Of a stretch of 64,000 nt of DNA, positions 1-8,439 are shown piece by piece. Made by a program: the position numbers and the translations under genes. The stretch is from NP936 sp002726085 (GTDB taxonomy: Bacteria > Acidobacteriota > Vicinamibacteria > Vicinamibacterales > UBA8438). The stretch covers positions 5,491-69,490 of the forward strand of contig DASCQF010000105.1 in the NCBI GenBank assembly GCA_036012905.1. The letters run 5' to 3'. The notes under the pieces are model-generated. The model saw only the letters and a program-made list of their open reading frames with translations. It was not told the origin of the DNA and made no database searches. How positions within the stretch are numbered: the stretch's first letter is position 1; each line of letters starts with the position of its first letter.

Positions 1-1204
1 CGTCGTGCCCTGTGGCGAGCATCAACAGCAGGTAGTCCCGGATGTGCCGGGTGGTCAGAAAGTTGTCCTTGACATACTTGTGCCCGGCCGAGCCCAGCGC
101 GGAACAGAGCTCGGGGTCGCCCAGCAGCTCGATCGCGCGGTTGGCCGCACCCTCTGGCGAATGCACCAGGAAACCGGTCAGGCCGTTGAGCAGCTGTAGG
201 CGAATGCCGCCGACCGCGCCACCGATGACCGGCTTTCGCTTCCAGAGCGCCTCGGTCACTGTCAGTCCGAATCCTTCCTTGATCGACTTTTGCATCACGA
301 TGGTCGACCCTCGGACCAGCGCGTTGATGTCGAGATCGCTGAACGGCGGCAATTCCAGGACATGAATGTCGGGGTCGTTGCCGGCCGCCTCGCGGACCTC
401 GCGCAGCACTTCTGCACCTTCCGGGTCGTCGGTCGCCCCGCCGCCAGCTAGCAGCAGCTGACAGTCCTGGCGCCGTCGCACCATACGGTAGGCGCGTATG
501 ACGCCGAGCGGATCCTTCAAGCGGTCGAACCGCGAGATCTGCGTCAGTATCGGCCGGTCCGGATCCAGCCCGTGCCGCGCCACGACCGCCCGAACCTCGT
601 CGTCCGGCAATTCACGGTTCTTGTCGGCGAGCGGGTCGATTGAAGGTGGCACCATGTACTGCGGAATCGTCAACTGCTGGGCGAAGTCCGGCATGGAAAA
701 GATGGAGGCGTCGTATTGTCCGACGTAGTCGCGCAGGAAGCCCCAGACCGATGGGGCGGGTGTCGAGACGTCGATGTGACAGCGCCACAGCCATCGCCCA
801 CCGGTCTCCGGCTTCTTGGCGATTAACCCGGCCGGTTGGGGATCGTGCACAACGACCACATCACCGCAATTGTCCAGCTCGCCGAGGTTCATCTCGGTGG
901 TCGCGCGGAAGACGTCGAACATCTCCTCGGTGATTGTCTCCTCGCCCCCATGGAGCGCGTTGTGGAACGCCTTGGTGACGGCGAAGAATGCCTGGTTGCC
1001 CTTGATGACGTCCCACGTCGTGTCGATCCCGAGATCGCGCAGCAACGGGACCATGCGTGTCAGGATCTCGGCCACGCCGCCGCCGACCGAGGTCGAGTTG
1101 ATGTGCTGGAGCCGAAGGTGACGCACGCGGTCGGCCAGCAGCAGCAGCTCGTCGATGACCTGCGTCCCGACAATCTTGCGGTAGTCCTCGAGATGGGCGC
1201 TCAT
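1..1204 (-). CDS. treT: Trehalose synthase-type glycosyltransferase, GT4 (3' end outside window)
   Basis: The frame is open for about 401 codons and runs off the left edge, so only the last few residues are probably missing (the family is about 410 residues). It resembles TreT enzymes, which join a nucleotide-activated glucose to glucose to make trehalose. Visible marks are a glycine-rich VGGGVAEIL segment near residue 40 and the retaining GT4 signature EGFGLTVTE near residues 308-316, a nucleotide-sugar binding E-x7-E motif. The ATG overlaps the stop of the upstream DUF5752 gene as ATGA, which suggests translational coupling. The family call is from motifs; donor and acceptor are inferred. 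Confidence 0.75.
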   Translation of the reverse strand, partial: MSAHLEDYRKIVGTQVIDELLLLADRVRHLRLQHINSTSVGGGVAEILTRMVPLLRDLGIDTTWDVIKGNQAFFAVTKAFHNALHGGEETITEEMFDVFRATTEMNLGELDNCGDVVVVHDPQPAGLIAKKPETGGRWLWRCHIDVSTPAPSVWGFLRDYVGQYDASIFSMPDFAQQLTIPQYMVPPSIDPLADKNRELPDDEVRAVVARHGLDPDRPILTQISRFDRLKDPLGVIRAYRMVRRRQDCQLLLAGGGATDDPEGAEVLREVREAAGNDPDIHVLELPPFSDLDINALVRGSTIVMQKSIKEGFGLTVTEALWKRKPVIGGAVGGIRLQLLNGLTGFLVHSPEGAANRAIELLGDPELCSALGSAGHKYVKDNFLTTRHIRDYLLLMLATGHD

Positions 1205-1857
1205 GCGGGTGTTCCGGTGTTGGTGCCGAGCTGGACGATGTCGCATCGGAGCTCGTCGAGCGTACGGTGGTAGGGATTGAGTGCATCGATCGCAGCCGCC
1301 AGATCCGGCCGCCCGCGGTCGTTGAGCCAACGCGAGAAGTCGCTGGTGCGACGCCCGAGACGGAGTCGGGCTTCGAAGAAGTGGAAATACAGCGACGCAT
1401 TCGAGATCGACGCTACTTGCCGAAAGAAGTCGTCGACATCGTCGGCAACGATGCCGGTTGGCAGCACGAAGCTGCGTGACCGGCAGAAGTGAAACGCCTC
1501 TTCAGGACGGCACTCGTAGCTTGGGCGCCCCAGGTCGTTGAGATACTCGTCGACCGTCGCGATAATGGCGTCGCGGAGCTCCCTGATCGTGGTGAAGGCC
1601 AGCAGGTCGATGGCCGCCAGCTTTTCGGCAAGGGCCTCTTCCCGCAGCGCCTGCGACACCCAACGGGCAAAGTCGTTGAAGTGCGCCGAACGCTGAAAGT
1701 CGTGCGCCAGATACTCCTGGTGTGTGTGAAAGAAGATCGACGAGCCAGGAATTCTGGGCAACTCGTCGCGCAACTCTTGGAGACTGCGAACCTTGATGCC
1801 GGTCAGCGCCACCAGACGCAGCTCCGTGTCGAAGATAAAGGACTTCTGATTCGTCAT
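1201..1857 (-). CDS. DUF5752 family protein
   Basis: A 218-residue soluble protein with no signal peptide or membrane segment. The sequence, with the stretch FFHTHQEYLAHDF near residue 42 and several acidic helices, looks like the DUF5752 family, which I know as a companion of trehalose-synthase-like glycosyltransferases. The location fits: its stop overlaps the start of the glycosyltransferase by four bases, so the two are almost certainly co-expressed. The C-terminal part, rich in Phe/Leu/Arg around FHFFEARLRLGRR, may be a docking surface. No catalytic motif is evident and the biochemical role is unknown. Confidence 0.65.
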   Translation of the reverse strand: MTNQKSFIFDTELRLVALTGIKVRSLQELRDELPRIPGSSIFFHTHQEYLAHDFQRSAHFNDFARWVSQALREEALAEKLAAIDLLAFTTIRELRDAIIATVDEYLNDLGRPSYECRPEEAFHFCRSRSFVLPTGIVADDVDDFFRQVASISNASLYFHFFEARLRLGRRTSDFSRWLNDRGRPDLAAAIDALNPYHRTLDELRCDIVQLGTNTGTPA

Positions 1858-1974
1858 GCACTGTTCCGGGACACACGCTCGTGAAGCCGACTGCTGGCCG
1901 TCCGGTCCTCCCCCTCCCTGCAGTATACTGGCTCGTCACGCTGAGCCTTGAAAGCGGGCGAGGAGGTCGTCACG

Positions 1975-2217
1975 GTGGCAAGTGCTGGCAAGGTTGGTCG
2001 GAACGACCCCTGTCCGTGTGGCAGCGGCAAGAAATACAAGCAGTGCTGCGAGCAGAAGGCGCACGCCTTGAGCCCGATGGCCTGGATCGCGATCGTCGGT
2101 GTCGCGGTCGCGGCGCTGGCGGCGATCATTCTCAGCTTCACCACGACGACCGAGCTCACCAACATCACCTGTCCGCCCGGGCAGATGTGGTCGGTGGAAC
2201 ACGGACACTGTCACTAA
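1975..2217 (+). CDS. Small SEC-C motif protein with one membrane segment
   Basis: The GTG at 1975 is chosen because AGGAGG at 1961-1966 lies eight bases before it; an in-frame TTG at 1948 is less likely. The 80-residue product begins with a SEC-C zinc-binding motif, CPCGSGKKYKQCC, near residues 14-26. Next comes one hydrophobic helix (about residues 37-55) and a short Cys/His-containing tail. SEC-C motifs occur at the end of SecA and in many small proteins, where they bind zinc. Here the motif appears tethered to a membrane by a single span. A TATACT at 1924-1929 could be a -10 element, but I see no matching -35. Confidence 0.75.
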   Translation: MASAGKVGRNDPCPCGSGKKYKQCCEQKAHALSPMAWIAIVGVAVAALAAIILSFTTTTELTNITCPPGQMWSVEHGHCH

Positions 2218-2227
2218 GCGGATACTC

Positions 2228-2275
2228 TCAGAAGTCAGAAGTCAGAAGGAGGCTGGAGGGCTTCGCCGGCTTTCA
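2228..2275 (+). repeat. Heptamer/hairpin intergenic repeat, copy A
   Basis: Two to three copies of a 7-base unit (AGAAGTC) lead into GGAGGGCTTCGCCGGC, which can fold as a short stem. The copy starts eleven bases after the stop of the SEC-C gene and lies in the sense direction. Six further copies or partial copies occur in the window, near 6.6, 16.9, 35.3, 41.1, 43.0 and 52.7 kb. Confidence 0.75.
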
Positions 2276-2295
2276 CATATATCCGGCCTAATACG

Positions 2296-3282
2296 ATGGA
2301 ACACATTCCCCTCGGGTGCACCGGTCTGAAAGTGTCCCGGCTCTGCTTGGGCATGATGACCTATGGGTCACCGAGCTGGCGATCCTGGGTGCGGACGGAG
2401 CAGGACGCGCAACCGATCGTGGCGCGGGCGCTCGAGCACGGCATCAATTTTTTCGACACTGCCGATATGTACTCGCTCGGGGTCAGCGAGGAGATCCTGG
2501 GACGTGCCATCAAGAGCATGACGCGGCGCGACCAGGTGGTCGTCGCGACCAAGGCGTATTTTCCGATCGGTGACGGTCCCAACGATCGCGGACTCTCCAG
2601 GAAGCACCTCTTCGACGCGATCGACGGGTCGCTCCGCCGATTGGGCCTCGACCACGTCGACCTGTATCAGATTCACCGCTGCGACCCCGAGACACCGCTC
2701 GAGGAGACGGTGTCCGCGCTCGACGACATCGTGCGGGCCGGCAAGGCACGTTATCTTGGTGCGTCCAGCATGTTTGCCTGGCAGTTCGCAAAGTCCTTGT
2801 ATACCGCTGATCGCCATGGTTCGGCCCGGTTCGTCTCGATGCAGAACCACTACAACCTGGTCTACCGCGAGGAGGAGCGGGAGATGATCCCGCTGTGTCG
2901 TGCCGAGGGGGTCGGGGTCATCCCGTGGAGTCCGCTGGCGCGCGGCTTCCTGGCCGGGACGCGGAAGCCGGAGTCGGAGGAGTGGGGGACGACCGATCGG
3001 GCGAAGAGCGACGATTTTGCTCACAAGCTCTACTACGCGGAGAGCGATTTCCAGATTGTCGAGCGGGTGAGGGCGCTGGCCGCCCGGCGCGACGTGACGC
3101 CCGCACAGATCGCTCTGGCCTGGCTGGTCCGTCAGCCGGGTGTGACGGCGCCGATCGTCGGGGTGTCGCAGCTCGAGCAGCTCGACCAGCTGGTGGCTGC
3201 GCTCGATGTCGAGCTGGATGACGAGGAGTGCGCGTTTCTCGAAGAGCTCTACACCCCGCACAGGGTGCTGGGGCATTCCTAG
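2296..3282 (+). CDS. Aldo/keto reductase
   Basis: A 328-residue NADPH-dependent aldo/keto reductase of the (beta/alpha)8 fold, similar in length to E. coli YajO-type enzymes. The catalytic tetrad is visible: Asp54 in FFDTADMY, Tyr59, Lys86 in VVATKAYFP and His127 in YQIHRCD. A late motif, WLVRQPGVTAPIVGVS, fits the cofactor-binding end. Such enzymes reduce aldehydes or ketones to alcohols; the substrate cannot be read from sequence. It stands alone on the plus strand, ends facing glnE, and has no obvious functional tie to its neighbours. Confidence 0.9.
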   Translation: MEHIPLGCTGLKVSRLCLGMMTYGSPSWRSWVRTEQDAQPIVARALEHGINFFDTADMYSLGVSEEILGRAIKSMTRRDQVVVATKAYFPIGDGPNDRGLSRKHLFDAIDGSLRRLGLDHVDLYQIHRCDPETPLEETVSALDDIVRAGKARYLGASSMFAWQFAKSLYTADRHGSARFVSMQNHYNLVYREEEREMIPLCRAEGVGVIPWSPLARGFLAGTRKPESEEWGTTDRAKSDDFAHKLYYAESDFQIVERVRALAARRDVTPAQIALAWLVRQPGVTAPIVGVSQLEQLDQLVAALDVELDDEECAFLEELYTPHRVLGHS

Positions 3283-3375
3283 CGCGGGAACGACCGCTCG
3301 AGTGCCCGCCGCGTCGCTTCGCCGGCATTGGGCTATGGGCTTTGAAACCAGAGCGCGCACGGGTTGCTTTTGTGG

Positions 3376-3395
3376 CGCAGGCCTTTAGGCCTGCG
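3376..3395. terminator. Hairpin between convergent genes
   Basis: A perfect stem CGCAGGCC / GGCCTGCG with loop TTTA lies between the aldo/keto reductase (ends 3282) and glnE (ends 3424), which converge here. There is no U-tract, so it may be a bidirectional terminator or a REP-like unit. The rest of the 141-base gap holds nothing else I can name. Confidence 0.5.
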
Positions 3396-3423
3396 AGGCC
3401 AGGCTGAAGCCGGTGCTCGTGCC

Positions 3424-6400
3424 TCAGCCGTTCCCTTCCCCTTCCAACCGCTCAATCCCCTTTTCGAAGATCCGCCGCACGTCCCCGGTGACCTCTGTGT
3501 AACGTTGCCGCAGTGCGTCCCCGGTCGGGGTCTGCAGCTCCATGCGAGCGCCGAGCACCCTTTGCCGCTCCGGGTCGGTCGATAGCACCGACGCGCCCGC
3601 GTCCGACTCGATCCGAAGGTAGGTCTCGAGCGTACGGAGAAACAGGTGTGCGTCGCGCAGGCGTTCCGTCTCCTTGGTGTCGAGCACCGGGCTGGCGGGC
3701 GATGCGGCCAGCAGCCGCCGCGACCCGGCGACACGCCATGCCGGGTGGTTCGCGCCGTGGCGAATTTGCAGCAGCTGGAGGAGAAAGTCGATGTCGGCCA
3801 GACCGCCGCGACCGACCTTCAGGTCGAATCGGTCTCCACGCTGCTCCTTCCCGAGCTCCGTTTCCATGCGTGACCGGATGTGTCGCGCGTATGCCGGCAG
3901 GCTGGGGTCCCAGTCGCCGTAGACGAAGTCGGTCACGAGGCGATTCATCTCTTCGGTCAGGGCCGGAGACCCGGTCAGCACGCGGCACCTGGTCCAGGCC
4001 AGCCGCTCCCAGCGCTCGGCGCGCTCGGCCAGATACTCCGCAAACTTGTCGAATGGCAAAGCGAGCGCACCCTTCTTCCCATCCGGTCTGAGACGGGTGT
4101 CGAGGTGGTAGATGATGCCCTCAGACGTCGGCGCTTCGAGGAAGCGGTAGAGCTTCTTGACCAGCGCTTCGCATCGGGTGAAGAGTGCGCTGTCGCCCCG
4201 CCCGCCCCGGTAGACCCTGTAAACAAAGACGAGGTCCAGGTCCGAATGCACCGTCAGCTCGCCCCCGCCCAGCTTGCCCAGCGCCGCAACCGCCCACTCG
4301 GTTTCCATGTCGGCAGCCTCGGTTTCCTGGCGCAGCCAGGTCATGATCCGTCCGACACAGGTGTCGGCCAGAGCCGAGAGCTTTTCCTGCAGCGTTGCCA
4401 GGTCACCGCCGGCCAGCCATTCCACCAGGACCTTGGCCTCTTCGATTTGACGCAGCCGACGAACCCGGTCGGCTCTGGCGGCGGGGTCGCCCGTGCCAAG
4501 CTGGTCCAGCACCCGCTCCCAGGCGGTCCGGTGCGTCTCGGTGTCGAGCGGCGCGGCCACAAGAGAGTCGAGGAGCTCGGGGTATTTGGACAGGCGGTCG
4601 GCAAGCAGGTCGCCGGTGTCGAGGAGCGTGACCATCTGCGTGCGCAGCATCGGTGTCTCGAGCAAGGTGCGATACAGCGAACCGGGAGCGCCGGAGCAGG
4701 TGACGATCCGTTCCAGCCGGTTCAACACCCTGGATGGCTCGGCCGCCGCGGCGACCCGGGCCAGCATCTCGGCCAGGAGGTTGGCCAACAGATTCCGTGA
4801 CGTCGAACGAGCCTGGACCAGCGAGGGGACCTGGTCCAGTGTTCGGACCAGATGCAGGATGTCCGACGCGTCCGTGAAGCCGTACGCGGTGATCAGCTCG
4901 ATGGCTTCGGAGTCGGACAACTCTCCGCCGAGCAGTCGGAAGAGCCGGCGGCCGTCGTCCACTTCGTCTCCGGGTGGGGCGAGCAGGTCGGCATAGACCG
5001 TGTGCACCCGGTCGCGGTGCGCGGCCAGTGTCGACTCCAGCGCGGCGCTCGAGTCGAACCCCATGCGGCGCGCGCTCACATCGAGTACGTCTGGCGACTC
5101 ATCCAGCGTGTGGGTCTGACTCTGGTGCACGATTTGGAGACGATGCTCGACCATGCGCAGGAACCGGTAGGCGCGGTCCAAGTCGTCATGCACCGTGGTC
5201 TCGATGATGCCTTTGTCCCGGAGCGCGGCTAACGCTGTGAGGGTGGTGGGAGACCGCACCGACTCGTGCTCGGCACCGTAGGTGACCTGGAGCACCTGCG
5301 TGAACAGCTCGATTTCCCGGATGCCGCCGCGCCCGACCTTGACGTTCCGGTCGCTGTCGCTTGCCTGCTCGGCGCGCCGTTTGTAGCGGGCGATCTCCTC
5401 GAGCGCCGCGTGGTCGAGATACTTGCGATAGACGAAGGGCTGAACGACGTCGAGGAACGACTGCCCGAGCTGGGCGTCTCCTGCGACTGGGCGCGCTTTG
5501 ATCAACGCGAAGCGCTCGAATGTCTCGCCCATGGTTTCATAGTAGTGCTCGTACTGCTTCAACCCGCTGGCGACGTCGCCGTGTCGTCCCATCGGGCGCA
5601 GACGCAGGTCGACCCGATACAGATAGCTCTCTTCTGTGTGGTCGCCAAGCGCCTTTGTCAGCCGACGCGCCAGCCTGTGGAAGAACTCGTGGTCAGCAGG
5701 TGCTTTCGGGTCGGCCGGGTCGTAGACATACATCAGGTCGATGTCGGAGCTGTAGTTCAGTTCCATGCCTCCCAGCTTGCCCATGCCGATCACGGCAAAT
5801 CGGCCAGGGACGGCGTCCCGTCCGGTTGTCGCGCGAAGGTCGTCGCTCAGCAACCGCAGAACCGCGTGGACCACGACATCGGCAAGTGTTGACAGCTGCC
5901 GGGTCGCATCGGTCAGGTCGGTGACTCCGAGGAGGTCCCGTGCGGCGACTCCGAGATACTCCCGCCGTCTGAACCGTTTCACTCCGTCGAGCCTGGTGCC
6001 CGTGTCGGCGCCGGTTGCAAGGAGCGTGTCGAGCTCGGTGTGGTAGTCGATGTGGTCGGGCGGCGTGCGTTTGAGTGCGAGCTGGAGCCAGTGGAAGTAC
6101 TCGGGACTGCGGATCAGAATCTCGCCGAGCGACGGCGACGCGCCGAGCAGTTGCGTCAAGATCTGCGTCGCCCGCGGGTCGTCCCGGAGATATCCGAGAA
6201 AGGAGCGTGGCGGCGTGCGTGTGGCCAGATACCGTGTGAAACCCACGAGCGCGCCGTTCGGATCGGCCGACGCGCACAAGGCGTCGAGCAGCGTGTCGGC
6301 CATCGCCCCGAGCGCCTGCCGTGTCGACAGGTCGGCGGCCATCGTCTGCAGGTGCTCGTCGGCGGCCACCGGGTCTTGGAAGCCGCGGGACGCGAGATAG

Positions 6401-6480
6401 GTCCGCGCGGCGTCGTCGGTGAGATCCGCGGACAGAAACAGATCCCGGGCGGTGACGGTTTGCGAGGATGGGGACGTCAT
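3424..6480 (-). CDS. glnE: Bifunctional glutamine synthetase adenylyltransferase/deadenylase
   Basis: A full-length 1018-residue GlnE. It attaches AMP to, and removes it from, a tyrosine of glutamine synthetase, in response to glutamine and PII state. The two nucleotidyltransferase domains are visible. The N-terminal (deadenylase) domain has GMGKLGG at 232-238 and SSDID at 244-248. The C-terminal (adenylylase) domain has ALGKLGG near 733 and HSDLD near 745. Both keep the metal-binding Asp pair. It follows glnA in the same direction, separated by a hairpin and a repeat. Its substrate GlnA keeps the target tyrosine, so the system looks intact. Confidence 0.96.
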   Translation of the reverse strand: MTSPSSQTVTARDLFLSADLTDDAARTYLASRGFQDPVAADEHLQTMAADLSTRQALGAMADTLLDALCASADPNGALVGFTRYLATRTPPRSFLGYLRDDPRATQILTQLLGASPSLGEILIRSPEYFHWLQLALKRTPPDHIDYHTELDTLLATGADTGTRLDGVKRFRRREYLGVAARDLLGVTDLTDATRQLSTLADVVVHAVLRLLSDDLRATTGRDAVPGRFAVIGMGKLGGMELNYSSDIDLMYVYDPADPKAPADHEFFHRLARRLTKALGDHTEESYLYRVDLRLRPMGRHGDVASGLKQYEHYYETMGETFERFALIKARPVAGDAQLGQSFLDVVQPFVYRKYLDHAALEEIARYKRRAEQASDSDRNVKVGRGGIREIELFTQVLQVTYGAEHESVRSPTTLTALAALRDKGIIETTVHDDLDRAYRFLRMVEHRLQIVHQSQTHTLDESPDVLDVSARRMGFDSSAALESTLAAHRDRVHTVYADLLAPPGDEVDDGRRLFRLLGGELSDSEAIELITAYGFTDASDILHLVRTLDQVPSLVQARSTSRNLLANLLAEMLARVAAAAEPSRVLNRLERIVTCSGAPGSLYRTLLETPMLRTQMVTLLDTGDLLADRLSKYPELLDSLVAAPLDTETHRTAWERVLDQLGTGDPAARADRVRRLRQIEEAKVLVEWLAGGDLATLQEKLSALADTCVGRIMTWLRQETEAADMETEWAVAALGKLGGGELTVHSDLDLVFVYRVYRGGRGDSALFTRCEALVKKLYRFLEAPTSEGIIYHLDTRLRPDGKKGALALPFDKFAEYLAERAERWERLAWTRCRVLTGSPALTEEMNRLVTDFVYGDWDPSLPAYARHIRSRMETELGKEQRGDRFDLKVGRGGLADIDFLLQLLQIRHGANHPAWRVAGSRRLLAASPASPVLDTKETERLRDAHLFLRTLETYLRIESDAGASVLSTDPERQRVLGARMELQTPTGDALRQRYTEVTGDVRRIFEKGIERLEGEGNG

Positions 6481-6509
6481 CGACCGCTGTCCGGGGCGAG
6501 TTGAAGAAC

Positions 6510-6554
6510 GCGACGATCATCGGCCAGGACGGTTGTCGGACCGATGATCGTCGC
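6510..6554. other. Perfect 14-bp inverted repeat upstream of glnE
   Basis: The arms GCGACGATCATCGG (6510-6523) and CCGATGATCGTCGC (6541-6554) are exact complements separated by 17 bases. The element ends 30 bases before the glnE ATG. Without a U-tract it is a weak candidate for a simple terminator. It could also be an RNA hairpin damping read-through from glnA, or a protein-binding dyad. Confidence 0.6.
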
Positions 6555-6583
6555 TTGGTGACGCGATCGACCGAGTCAGATGA

Positions 6584-6637
6584 CGGCGAAGCCCTCAGGC
6601 TTCCTTCTGTCTCCTGTCTCCTGTCTCCTGCCTCCTT
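6584..6637 (-). repeat. Heptamer/hairpin intergenic repeat, copy B
   Basis: Read on the minus strand it shows four heptamers of the AGGAGAC/AGGAGGC type followed by GAAGCC-TGAG-GGCTTC, a 6-bp hairpin. It starts about a dozen bases after the glnA stop, in the sense direction. Confidence 0.75.
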
Positions 6638-6648
6638 GGAGCATGACC

Positions 6649-8061
6649 TTATATGTCGAAATACATCGCAAACTCCCACGGGTGCGGCCGCAGGCGGACC
6701 GCGTCGACTTCACCGCGCTTGTAGTCGATCCACGTGTCCACCAGATCCTTCGTGAACACATCGCCCTTCAGCAGGAAGTCGTGGTCTTTCGCCAGCGCGT
6801 CGAGCGACTCCTCGAGGCTGCCAGGGGTGCTCTCGATCTTGGCCATCTCCTCGGCCGGCAGATCGTAGAGGTCCTTGTCGAGCGGTCCCGGCGGGGTGAT
6901 CTTGTTCTGGATGCCGTCGAGTCCAGCCATGAGCATCGCGCTGAACGCCAGATAACCGTTACAGGTCGGATCCGGAAACCGGACCTCCACTCGCTTCGCC
7001 TTCTCGCTTCCCGAGTAGACCGGAATCCGCACCGCGGCGCTCCGGTTCCGCGACGAGTAGATCAGGTTGATCGGCGCCTCGTAACCCGGCACCAGACGGC
7101 GATAGGAGTTGGTGGTCGGGTTGCAGAACGCCAGCAGGGCCGCGGCGTGCTTCAGGACGCCGCCAATGTAGTAGAGCGCGGTCTTGCTCAGCCCCGCGTA
7201 GGTGCCGGCTTCGAAGAACGTGTTCGTCCCGCCCTTCCAGAGACTCTGGTGGACGTGCATGCCGGAACCGTTGTCCTGAAAGATCGGCTTGGGCATCAGC
7301 GTCACCGATTTGCCGTGCCGCCGCGCCACGTTCTTGACGATGTACTTGTACTTCAGAAGCTTGTCGCCCATGCTCACGAGCGAGTCGAAGCGCATGTCGA
7401 TCTCGGTCTGACCGGCGGTGCCGACCTCGTGGTGGTGCACCTCGATCGCCACCCCGACCTTCTCGAGCTCGAGCATCATCTCGGTGCGGAGATCCTGGTG
7501 GCTGTCCATCGGCGGGACCGGGAAGTAGCCTTCCTTGTATCGCACCTTGTAGCCGAGGTTGGGCTCTTCTTCGCGCCCGCTGTTCCAGAACCCCTCCTTC
7601 GAGTCGACATGGTAGAAGCCATGGTCATAGCCCTGGCTGAAGCGCACGTCGTCAAAAATGAAGAACTCCGGCTCCGGTCCGAAATACGCCGTGTCCGCGA
7701 TCCCGGTGCTTTTCAGATACGCCTCGGCCTTTTGGGCGACGTAGCGGGGGTCGCGGGAATAGGACTCGCCGGTGATCGGGTCCTTGACGTTGCAGATGAT
7801 GTTCAAGGTCGGGTGCTCCGTGAACGGATCCTCGAACGCGGTCGACGCATCCGGGAACAGCAGCATGTCGCTTTCCTGAATCTGCTTGAATCCGCGGATG
7901 CTCGAGCCGTCGAACCCGGCCCCTTCCTCGAAGACGTCCACCTCGAACTCCTTGGCGGAAATGGTGAAGTGCTGCCAGAGACCCGGTAGATCGATGAAAC
8001 GCAGGTCGATTGCCGGAATGCCCTTGTCCTTGATCAGGGCCATTACATCGTTCGGTGTCAT
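6649..8061 (-). CDS. glnA: Glutamine synthetase, type I
   Basis: A 470-residue type I-beta glutamine synthetase that makes glutamine from glutamate, ammonia and ATP in the cytoplasm as a dodecamer. Active-site blocks include GSGMHVHQS near residue 264 and NPTTNSYRRLVPGYEAP near 310-326. The adenylylation loop DLYDLPAEE carries a tyrosine at about 397, the residue modified by GlnE. The start is supported by GGGAGGA about seven bases upstream of the ATG. It sits between glnB and glnE in a glnD-glnB-glnA-glnE run, so enzyme and regulators are probably co-transcribed at least partly. Confidence 0.97.
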   Translation of the reverse strand: MTPNDVMALIKDKGIPAIDLRFIDLPGLWQHFTISAKEFEVDVFEEGAGFDGSSIRGFKQIQESDMLLFPDASTAFEDPFTEHPTLNIICNVKDPITGESYSRDPRYVAQKAEAYLKSTGIADTAYFGPEPEFFIFDDVRFSQGYDHGFYHVDSKEGFWNSGREEEPNLGYKVRYKEGYFPVPPMDSHQDLRTEMMLELEKVGVAIEVHHHEVGTAGQTEIDMRFDSLVSMGDKLLKYKYIVKNVARRHGKSVTLMPKPIFQDNGSGMHVHQSLWKGGTNTFFEAGTYAGLSKTALYYIGGVLKHAAALLAFCNPTTNSYRRLVPGYEAPINLIYSSRNRSAAVRIPVYSGSEKAKRVEVRFPDPTCNGYLAFSAMLMAGLDGIQNKITPPGPLDKDLYDLPAEEMAKIESTPGSLEESLDALAKDHDFLLKGDVFTKDLVDTWIDYKRGEVDAVRLRPHPWEFAMYFDI

Positions 8062-8106
8062 CCGTGTTCCTCCCTATCCCAATGGTGGTTGTCTAGCAGA
8101 AAGTCA

Positions 8107-8439
8107 TCACACGACGTCTCGTTCACCCGTGCGAATCTTGCGGCTGTCCTCGACCGGAATCACGAAGACTCGCCCATCGCCGATCTCGCCGGTCCTGGCG
8201 GCCGACATGATCGCGTCGATCACGTCCTCCACCATGTCATCCGGCACGACCACTTCGATCTTGATCTTGGGCAGCAGGCTCACTTCGTACTCGCGTCCGC
8301 GATAGACGGCGGAGTGTCCCCGTTGCCGTCCGTGACCACGCACCTCGGTCACGGTCATACCGGCCACGCTGCACGCGGCCAGCGCATCCTTGATCTCATC
8401 GACCTTGTTGGGTCGCACGATCGCCTTAACGAGCTTCAT
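8107..8439 (-). CDS. glnB: Nitrogen regulatory protein P-II
   Basis: A 110-residue PII signal protein. I start it at the ATG giving MKLVKAIV rather than at a longer in-frame start. Tyr51 in the T-loop (YRGREYEVSL) is the uridylylation site, and the C-terminal TGEIGDGRVFV block is the ATP/2-oxoglutarate site. Its start lies 14 bases inside the end of glnD, the gene for its uridylyltransferase. It is followed after 45 bases by glnA. It should relay 2-oxoglutarate, energy and glutamine status to GlnE and other targets. Confidence 0.95.
   Translation of the reverse strand: MKLVKAIVRPNKVDEIKDALAACSVAGMTVTEVRGHGRQRGHSAVYRGREYEVSLLPKIKIEVVVPDDMVEDVIDAIMSAARTGEIGDGRVFVIPVEDSRKIRTGERDVV

Noticed and set aside
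3880..4800. 306-codon plus-strand frame opposite glnE
   Set aside because: It is the antisense of a fully supported glnE gene. Long antisense frames are expected in G+C-rich DNA, and it has no domain or ribosome-binding site.
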